Origin: a virus
Reading direction: 5' to 3' (one strand)
DNA length: 49,981 bases
Virus record (IMG/VR): IMGVR_UViG_3300010160_000065
Location: 1 to 49,981 of that record
The notes under the pieces were generated by a model. The model searched no databases and was not told where the DNA came from. It was given only the letters and a program-made list of their open reading frames with translations. A program made the position numbers and the translations under genes. Shown piece after piece: positions 44,312 to 49,981 of this stretch. Each line of letters begins with the position of its first letter. Position 1 is the stretch's first letter.

Positions 44312-47300
44312 TTAACTGCCGCTAGTGGTTACTATTCCTGATGCTTTTAATTGTGAAGATGTTATGGCATCGATGATTTCTATTTCATTGGCAGATGCAC
44401 CGCTAATAAACAATTCGTTGCTTTGACATGCAATTTCATAAAGGCTACCAAAACTGTTAGATGCTGTCGGAACAATAATAAAGTTAGTAATATCAGGAGA
44501 CATAATGTTCATCACATATGTTGAAAGCTCACTGAAGAAAAAAGACTGCCCAAAATCCCAATTTTGTAAGTTAAAAAAATCTTCAATGGCCATTAGTATT
44601 CTACTTCTTAAATCGTTATCGCTAGTAGGGCGAGAAGGATTTCTTACTGCTTTGAATACTCCCTGTAAATTTCCAGAAGCCTTGTTGCCAAACAACACTT
44701 TATATTTGACTGGTTGGAAAATAATTTCATCGCTGATAGTTTTAATAGGTTCTAATTTAGATGAATAATTCTGTTCTAAACTAGAACTAGTGGGTGCTAA
44801 TGGTTCTGCTCCTGTTCCAGAAGATAGCCATGTTCTAAAACTTAAATCATAATCGGAGGTTAATAGATATACATCTATGATATTGCTCTTACTAGGGTCA
44901 ATTCGTCTATCTTCACCACTGTTATGTGTATACTGAAATTTTAATCCATCTCGACCAGAATAGGCATAATAATCAGGTTCGTATACCCAATGATCAGATG
45001 TTCCTAAGAGGGCCGCAGAAAAACTTTTAACAACATTGTATTCTGGATTGTAAAAATAAAACAGGTCCCCATTATTAACCGCTAATTGATTTAACATAGC
45101 ATCTGCATCCTCTGGCGTAGGAAATGCTCTAAAAAGTTCTTTATCCATTAGACTGTATCTTTGCCCGTCTGTAGATTTTTTAAAATATACAAACTTATCA
45201 TTAAAATTAGTGGTCTCGTTAGTACTTGACGGCTCTACTACATTCATAAAGGTATCGGGATCTGAAATTTGCCCAGAACTATTATAATCATAAAAACTCA
45301 CTTTGACTTTTTTAGGCTCAACATACCCGTCAGTTTCTACAATAGCACCATCAATCTGCCATTGATAATCTTTACCCAATCCCGAGTTAATGTCTGTGTT
45401 CATCGTATTAATTGATAACACATTTATTTGATCTTTAATCACAGAATTAGTATTATAATCATAGTTAACGGTATTAGGGTCAATAAAAAATGCTGTTTCT
45501 TTTTCACTTTCAAAAATATAATCTGTTAGACGATATCTTACTTTATAACTCTTTCCTGTCCACGTAAAAGCCACCATCCAGCTGGCATCTCTATTTGCAT
45601 TATCTTTGTTTCCTTGGAAAGTAAGACTAAATGGGCTAATTAGATCAATATTAGTATCTAATATAATTACCCACTTCCTTGTAACTTTGTTAAATGAGAG
45701 CCCAAAATTTCTTTGATTCAGACAAAGATTAACCAATTCGTTTTCGAATGTATAGGTGAACACATCAATAAACTTAGGTATCACTTCAACTGGGATGGCT
45801 CCATTATCTATAATATTGCTGAGAATAACGGGACCCGTGCCGGTATCTAATGCACCCTGTCCTGTATTAGATCCGTCTCCAACTACTTGAACAACTTTGA
45901 CCCAAATGTAATCTAATGTGTTACTGCTTTTAACAGCGACTAAGTTGCCATTTGGTTTGAAATATTTTTTGCTGGCGTTGTATCTTGCATCAGTAGGCGG
46001 AAGGCTTCCTGGTGCTACGAATTTCATCAATGCCCCTTGAGTTGCATATTTGAGATTATTTGAAATAAATGTGCCTAAACTAGTCGGGCCGCCTAGATTA
46101 ATATCTGTGATATGTCCAGTACATTGTGTTGCACTCTTACTGTCTTGTACCCAAGATAGTTTTAAATCGCTAAGGGAAGGTCTTTCATATTGGTCAAAAT
46201 AGAAAGATCGCAATGCTGGGTTAGCAATTACTGGTTCTAAATAAAATTTAATAGCAGAAAATACTTCGTTCCTATTGCCAGTTGTAAATGAAAATTCAAA
46301 ACTTTTTTCTTGAGTATTTTTATATAATATACCATCAGTGGCAAAAATATTAGTTTTACTGTATTTTCCACTGACGTCACTAAGTTCAAAATATTTGCTT
46401 AATCCGCTGTTGACCCTGGCTACACTTTTTACTTTTAAAATGTTACTGCCTAAGGTTAATGGAGCCACGTTATAATCTTCAGCGGTAACCATACGGTTCT
46501 GTGTATAGTATACCTGTGGTGCTTTATTTTGTATGCTGGCGTTTGTTTCTGGGCCTGCGCTATTACTCACAGTGTATTGCAATCCCATTGTCAATGTTAA
46601 TGTATGCCCTTGCCCTGATTTATTAAGGTATGGTATTTCAACTACAATTCCACTCATCTGCTCTGGTTTAATTGTATATGTCAAGCCGTTACTCTGTCTG
46701 TAAAATAGATTAAATTGCCCTTGTGGAAGATTACCGAAGCTACCGTCTGCAAAATTTAAATCAATCTGATCTTGGTCTCGCGAAGTAACGCTATAGATAT
46801 TTCTTTCACTGTTAGATAGGCTATTATAGATAATATTATTACCAGTTATTGCAGGGACCTTGGTCCATAACGTAGAATATCTGTTGTTGTTGTCTAAATT
46901 CCAAAGCCATACGTCTGTATCATTAATGTTGTTAACATTAACTCCGACAATTTCATTAGAGACTGGGGTGGTAATATTAAAATTAGATACTGCTAATTTA
47001 CCTTGTTTAAAGTGTACAAAAAATCCTGTATTATTACTACTTGCACCCTGATTGTCATTTTTATAGATTAAACTAAAAGAGTTAGCCGGTTTAGGTGCTT
47101 CTTCATATACAGAAGTAGTTCCGGACATGGTTGCAGGAACTATTTCAAAATTCATTGCTGTACCATTAACTGTTTTTAAAAAACTGTATATAGGTACGTC
47201 TATGTTAGTACTGTTTATTCTATACTGCTCTGTTAGTATGCCGTCGATGGTTTTTCTATCGTAAGGTTTTCCAAAAATAAAACTGCCGCTCATAGCAGAA

Positions 47301-47779
47301 TTCATTATAGAAATAAACTGTTCATACCAATTGGTACTTGTGGGATCATTCCAGACAATGGTAGTATTTGCCACGTTTGTTCCATTGGAATCAATTACAG
47401 AATCAGTTGTGGAAACCGCAGTGATTTTTAAAAATCCGCTAGCGGGAACGTTTCTAGTAGGTGCATAACTGATTAGTTGTGCTAAACGTAGGATGCTGTC
47501 TCGACGTTGGGCTGTTTCTAAAAAATTTTCACGGGCGTTTAAGTCAACACGGAAACTTAAATTTTGCCCTAGGTATGCAATTAGATCAACTAGAGCAATG
47601 TATTCGCTACTATCAATAAAATCATTAAAATCTTCAGGGTAATTTTGCTGAAGATACTGGATCATAGTGCGTCTTAGGGTTTCAAAATCGTAACTTTGAA
47701 ACTCAGCATTGCGATAAGATTGGTATATTTTTTTCCAATCTTCGGACACTAGCAATTTATTATTAGTTGATGGGATCAT
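44312..47779 (-). CDS. 6: Baseplate wedge protein gp6
   Basis: A 1155-residue protein; T4 gp6 is 660, and marine homologues are often longer. The N-terminus is typical: SEDWKKIYQSYRNAEFQSYD, FETLRRTMIQYLQQNYPEDF, SEYIALVDLIAYLGQNLSFR and DLNARENFLETAQRRDSILR. Later, NKSGQGHTLTL and TAEDYNVAPLTLGSNILKVK are characteristic baseplate J-like motifs. The protein forms the wedge ring that reshapes at sheath contraction. It is placed between gp25 and the giant protein. A NATAAATA element lies 21 bases upstream. Confidence 0.9.
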   Translation of the reverse strand: MIPSTNNKLLVSEDWKKIYQSYRNAEFQSYDFETLRRTMIQYLQQNYPEDFNDFIDSSEYIALVDLIAYLGQNLSFRVDLNARENFLETAQRRDSILRLAQLISYAPTRNVPASGFLKITAVSTTDSVIDSNGTNVANTTIVWNDPTSTNWYEQFISIMNSAMSGSFIFGKPYDRKTIDGILTEQYRINSTNIDVPIYSFLKTVNGTAMNFEIVPATMSGTTSVYEEAPKPANSFSLIYKNDNQGASSNNTGFFVHFKQGKLAVSNFNITTPVSNEIVGVNVNNINDTDVWLWNLDNNNRYSTLWTKVPAITGNNIIYNSLSNSERNIYSVTSRDQDQIDLNFADGSFGNLPQGQFNLFYRQSNGLTYTIKPEQMSGIVVEIPYLNKSGQGHTLTLTMGLQYTVSNSAGPETNASIQNKAPQVYYTQNRMVTAEDYNVAPLTLGSNILKVKSVARVNSGLSKYFELSDVSGKYSKTNIFATDGILYKNTQEKSFEFSFTTGNRNEVFSAIKFYLEPVIANPALRSFYFDQYERPSLSDLKLSWVQDSKSATQCTGHITDINLGGPTSLGTFISNNLKYATQGALMKFVAPGSLPPTDARYNASKKYFKPNGNLVAVKSSNTLDYIWVKVVQVVGDGSNTGQGALDTGTGPVILSNIIDNGAIPVEVIPKFIDVFTYTFENELVNLCLNQRNFGLSFNKVTRKWVIILDTNIDLISPFSLTFQGNKDNANRDASWMVAFTWTGKSYKVRYRLTDYIFESEKETAFFIDPNTVNYDYNTNSVIKDQINVLSINTMNTDINSGLGKDYQWQIDGAIVETDGYVEPKKVKVSFYDYNSSGQISDPDTFMNVVEPSSTNETTNFNDKFVYFKKSTDGQRYSLMDKELFRAFPTPEDADAMLNQLAVNNGDLFYFYNPEYNVVKSFSAALLGTSDHWVYEPDYYAYSGRDGLKFQYTHNSGEDRRIDPSKSNIIDVYLLTSDYDLSFRTWLSSGTGAEPLAPTSSSLEQNYSSKLEPIKTISDEIIFQPVKYKVLFGNKASGNLQGVFKAVRNPSRPTSDNDLRSRILMAIEDFFNLQNWDFGQSFFFSELSTYVMNIMSPDITNFIIVPTASNSFGSLYEIACQSNELFISGASANEIEIIDAITSSQLKASGIVTTSGS

Positions 47780-47799
47780 ATTTTTATTAACTTGTACCG

Positions 47800-47807
47800 T
47801 ATTTATT
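47800..47807 (-). promoter_or_regulatory. Late-type promoter motif AATAAATA for gp6
   Basis: TATTTATT on the plus strand, in the 48-base gap between gp25 and gp6. Start near 47794 leaves a 15-base leader. Fits NATAAATA, one mismatch to the T4 consensus. Confidence 0.5.
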
Positions 47808-47827
47808 GCCAGAATTATCTGGCTACA

Positions 47828-48262
47828 TTATTGTGTTACTATACCTAATTTCTGATCAAAGGTCAGTTTCAATACAGACGACTGATCATCATTTACCAAA
47901 CTTAAGGTTATTTCTAAAATAAATCCCATAGGATATTCTGTAATATCAATTTGAGATGCCGAAACTCTAGGGTCAGCTGTGCAGATAGTAGTGATGTCAT
48001 CTTTAAGTGCATCTCGAGTTTGCTCAGTTAACGGTTCCATTAACAAATCCCATACAATACTACCAAAATTAGGATTCATAACCCTGCTACCTTTTTTAGT
48101 ATTAAAGTGATTAATGATATCTTGTTTGACTAGATCCATGTCATAAAGTCTAGATCCAGGATTCGCAGACAGTGAGCTAAATCCTTTGTAGAAATGACGT
48201 AGCTTTGCCGGCTGTTCGTTTATAGCATTGGCATTGGTTAGTTCGATAGTTTTAAATGGCAT
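47828..48262 (-). CDS. 25: Baseplate wedge protein gp25 (GPW/gp25 family)
   Basis: A 144-residue protein (T4 gp25 is 132) with the GPW/gp25 lysozyme-like fold that is the most conserved baseplate component in contractile systems. Visible signature: DLVKQDIINHFNTKKGSRVMNPNFGS, then LLMEPLTEQTRDALKDDI and YPMGFILEITLSLV. It nucleates sheath assembly on the wedge. It lies 10 bases downstream of gp5, and an AATAAATA motif overlaps the gp5 stop. Confidence 0.93.
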   Translation of the reverse strand: MPFKTIELTNANAINEQPAKLRHFYKGFSSLSANPGSRLYDMDLVKQDIINHFNTKKGSRVMNPNFGSIVWDLLMEPLTEQTRDALKDDITTICTADPRVSASQIDITEYPMGFILEITLSLVNDDQSSVLKLTFDQKLGIVTQ

Positions 48263-48266
48263 ATGG

Positions 48267-48274
48267 TATTTATT
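48267..48274 (-). promoter_or_regulatory. Late-type promoter motif AATAAATA near gp25 start
   Basis: TATTTATT on the plus strand, overlapping the gp5 stop codon. The predicted transcription start coincides with the gp25 ATG (48262), so if used the message would be leaderless. Weak support. Confidence 0.3.
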
Positions 48275-49829
48275 ACCCTGTTGATCCCGGTCTATTTGCA
48301 GAAACTACAGTTTCATCTGATCCTAAAGTAACATCAGTAGCGGGCTTGCTAAATTTTTCACTATTAATATTTTCGTGTTGTACCCAAGGTTCATGCATAG
48401 GTACACGTTGCATAATACTGGTGATCGGAGCACCTTTAAAGAAATTACCATCACTCCATCCAACATTTTTATCAGTACTGGGTAACGAATAAGTTATCAT
48501 TTTTCCAGGAGTAGCAGGATCAGTAGCAGGACTTGCTGTGCCTGCCGACGGGCCATTCATGTGAATTTTAGCCGCTGTTTCAAAATGCATGGCGCCACTA
48601 GAAATATTGGTATCTCCAGATGCTGTAAAAAAGTTAGTACTTCCTGAAATATTAAAATTGCCTGTAGCTGATTGATATACAGTGTCGCCTTTTAGATGTA
48701 CTGCCGAATCACCAGATAATTTTAATTCTAAATCAGATTTTATATTGGCAGATTCTGCAAAATGTAATCTTCCTGCCCTGTCTGCCCGCAGATTAAAATC
48801 ACCTGCAGATTCGAGATTGATATTTTTACCTGCTTTGATGTTAACATTTCTTCCTGCTTCAACGTTAAAATCTCTATCAGCACGGAAGTTAAAATCAGCT
48901 TCGGTATGTATGCTGACAGAATCTTCACAATAGATATCCATTTTTCCATCGCTGGTCAATTCAATCCAGCTTGTACCTCTGGCGTTCCCTATGTAGATTA
49001 AATCTTGACTATTGTGTAAAAGTATTTGGTGCCCTGTTCGAGTCCTAATGCGCACTAGTTCATTTTGTCCTTTGGCATCTCCGTCGTCCATAACAAAACT
49101 ACTACCACCTAGCCGCGATACAGGAGACTGTACACCTGCACCGTAACCTATTTTACCTTTTTTGGCATTGGTGTCAGTTTTTAACGGGCCAGGTGTGCTA
49201 ATACCGAATACCCTACTAGGTACTTCTCGTCTAGCACTACTCGAAGTAACTCCCCTTGTGGTGTCTAGTAATAATCCCTGAGACAATAATCTGTCAGCAA
49301 AAGGATGTATAGCTTTTTGTATTTTATCTATGTTAGGACCCGAATTGAGAGTTTGGCTTTTCTTGTGTACCTCTGCCACGGGCAATAAAGAAGTTCCATA
49401 CTTACGTTGTTGTTCGGCAGTTAGTGCAGATTGCAGTGAGGCCGCAATACCAGGAACCATTTGATTTTGAAATCTATCTTGAATGCATCCAAACCAAAAT
49501 CCTTGGTTAGGGTCACCATCAACAAAAATAACCAAAACCTGTGTACCTACATCAGGAGGGACCATCCACATGCCGTAGGATTTTTGTACGTCGTCAAAAT
49601 TACCGCTGTTGTTGCCTTCGTGCCTTGCAGATGTTACTCCGTAAAATGGACTTAGATATTGCACAGGATAAACTGCATTTTGACTACCAACTAGTCCAGG
49701 TATACCTTTCCTAATGGCCACTTCAACTCCGCCCATATAGGTTTTATCTAAGTGATTGGTTATTTCTCCTATATAGGGGCCAGGGCTAGGTAGCTTGGCA
49801 CGGGTTCTTGTATCTTGCGTTCCGCTCAT
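48273..49829 (-). CDS. 5: Baseplate hub/tail spike gp5 without lysozyme domain
   Basis: A 518-residue gp5/VgrG-type protein. The N-terminal OB-fold domain spans ~18-125 (YIGEITNHLDKTYMGGVEVA, YGMWMVPPDVGTQVLVIFVD, GDPNQGFWFGCIQD). A linker follows, then RIRTRTGHQILLHNSQDLIY leads into a triple-stranded beta-helix with short repeats of polar-hydrophobic strands (FNFRADRDFNVEAGRNVNIK, AGKNINLESAGDFNLRADRA) up to ~430. T4 gp5 has a lysozyme domain between these parts; here no catalytic Glu-Asp-Thr lysozyme segment is seen. The ATG overlaps the upstream stop (ATGA) and AGGAAA is the ribosome site. It forms the membrane-piercing spike. Confidence 0.9.
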   Translation of the reverse strand: MSGTQDTRTRAKLPSPGPYIGEITNHLDKTYMGGVEVAIRKGIPGLVGSQNAVYPVQYLSPFYGVTSARHEGNNSGNFDDVQKSYGMWMVPPDVGTQVLVIFVDGDPNQGFWFGCIQDRFQNQMVPGIAASLQSALTAEQQRKYGTSLLPVAEVHKKSQTLNSGPNIDKIQKAIHPFADRLLSQGLLLDTTRGVTSSSARREVPSRVFGISTPGPLKTDTNAKKGKIGYGAGVQSPVSRLGGSSFVMDDGDAKGQNELVRIRTRTGHQILLHNSQDLIYIGNARGTSWIELTSDGKMDIYCEDSVSIHTEADFNFRADRDFNVEAGRNVNIKAGKNINLESAGDFNLRADRAGRLHFAESANIKSDLELKLSGDSAVHLKGDTVYQSATGNFNISGSTNFFTASGDTNISSGAMHFETAAKIHMNGPSAGTASPATDPATPGKMITYSLPSTDKNVGWSDGNFFKGAPITSIMQRVPMHEPWVQHENINSEKFSKPATDVTLGSDETVVSANRPGSTG

Positions 49830-49981
49830 TGTGTTTTTCCTGAATTAAAAGTAATTAAATTGCGTACATCAATCGGAGAAGAAACGCTACTGGTGACTGG
49901 GAATAGCGATTGCAGTAAGGGCACCGAAGAAGCAGGGGGGGCCGGAGGAGCCAGGATTACCGACGGAGGTAAATTTGTTTG
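49826..49981 (-). CDS. C-terminus of upstream late structural gene, truncated by window edge
   Basis: An open frame enters from the right window edge on the minus strand and ends with TGA overlapping the gp5 ATG. About 51 residues are visible: proline/alanine-rich (LAPPAPPASSVPLL), then PVTSSVSSPIDVRNLITFNSG and a terminal GKTQ. The family cannot be assigned from this end. The ATGA coupling and position imply a baseplate hub or tail protein co-expressed with gp5. Confidence 0.65.
   Translation of the reverse strand, partial: QTNLPPSVILAPPAPPASSVPLLQSLFPVTSSVSSPIDVRNLITFNSGKTQ

Noticed and set aside
1-49981. tRNA genes, CRISPR arrays, insertion sequences, integrase or attachment sites
   Set aside because: None was evident on reading; gaps between genes are under about 90 bases and are filled by promoters, terminators or leaders. 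A tRNA scan would be needed to exclude a tRNA hidden in coding sequence.

Overview
The window is a nearly gap-free piece of an AT-rich, T4-like myovirus genome, probably from an aquatic Gram-negative host. The evidence is a T4-type family B DNA polymerase (gp43), sliding clamp (gp45), RNase H/FEN nuclease and DsbA-like protein on the plus strand, plus a T4-type baseplate block (gp5, gp25, gp6, a giant gp7-position protein, tail fibres) on the minus strand. Genes overlap by ATGA or TAATG or are a few bases apart. No tRNA, CRISPR array, insertion sequence or integrase was seen. The host is not identified.

Layout. 1-3204: small head/DNA-associated genes (a Dps ferritin, modular cysteine-rich proteins, a RibD-like deaminase), some with N-termini like T4 capsid-targeting peptides. 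3201-9247: DsbA-like protein, membrane protein, DNA polymerase, clamp, a small protein and a TGT-fold DNA transglycosylase (DpdA-like). 9244-11734: a TIM-barrel-like unknown, a QueD-like protein, small proteins and a GT-B glycosyltransferase. 11744-15084: a secreted subtilase with an autotransporter-like C-terminus, a cupin, MazG-like, a small ORF and HIT. 15081-15992: an isolated minus-strand radical SAM gene, divergent from queE. 16050-24266: QueE, RNase H, T4-type small unknowns, a MoxR/VWA pair and thymidylate synthase. 24263-49981 (minus): late structural operon, transcribed gp5, gp25, gp6, 4541-aa giant, collagen-like protein, virion protein, then four paralogous fibre proteins. It converges on thyA with a four-base overlap of stop codons.

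How it fits together. QueE, the QueD-like protein and the DpdA-like transglycosylase together predict a 7-deazaguanine DNA modification. The C-termini of the polymerase and of the DpdA-like enzyme share an NTFNxLF peptide that resembles a T4-type clamp-binding tail, so base modification may be tethered to the clamp and coupled to replication. A glycosyltransferase in the same gene run could decorate the modified base. Sigma70-like promoters (TTGAC-17-TATACT type) drive the plus-strand genes. NATAAATA late-type promoters precede structural genes and a few plus-strand genes. A hairpin just upstream of the polymerase Shine-Dalgarno matches the size of the T4 gp43 autoregulatory operator, and a second hairpin at 19033-19067 looks like a T4 lysozyme-type early/late translational switch.
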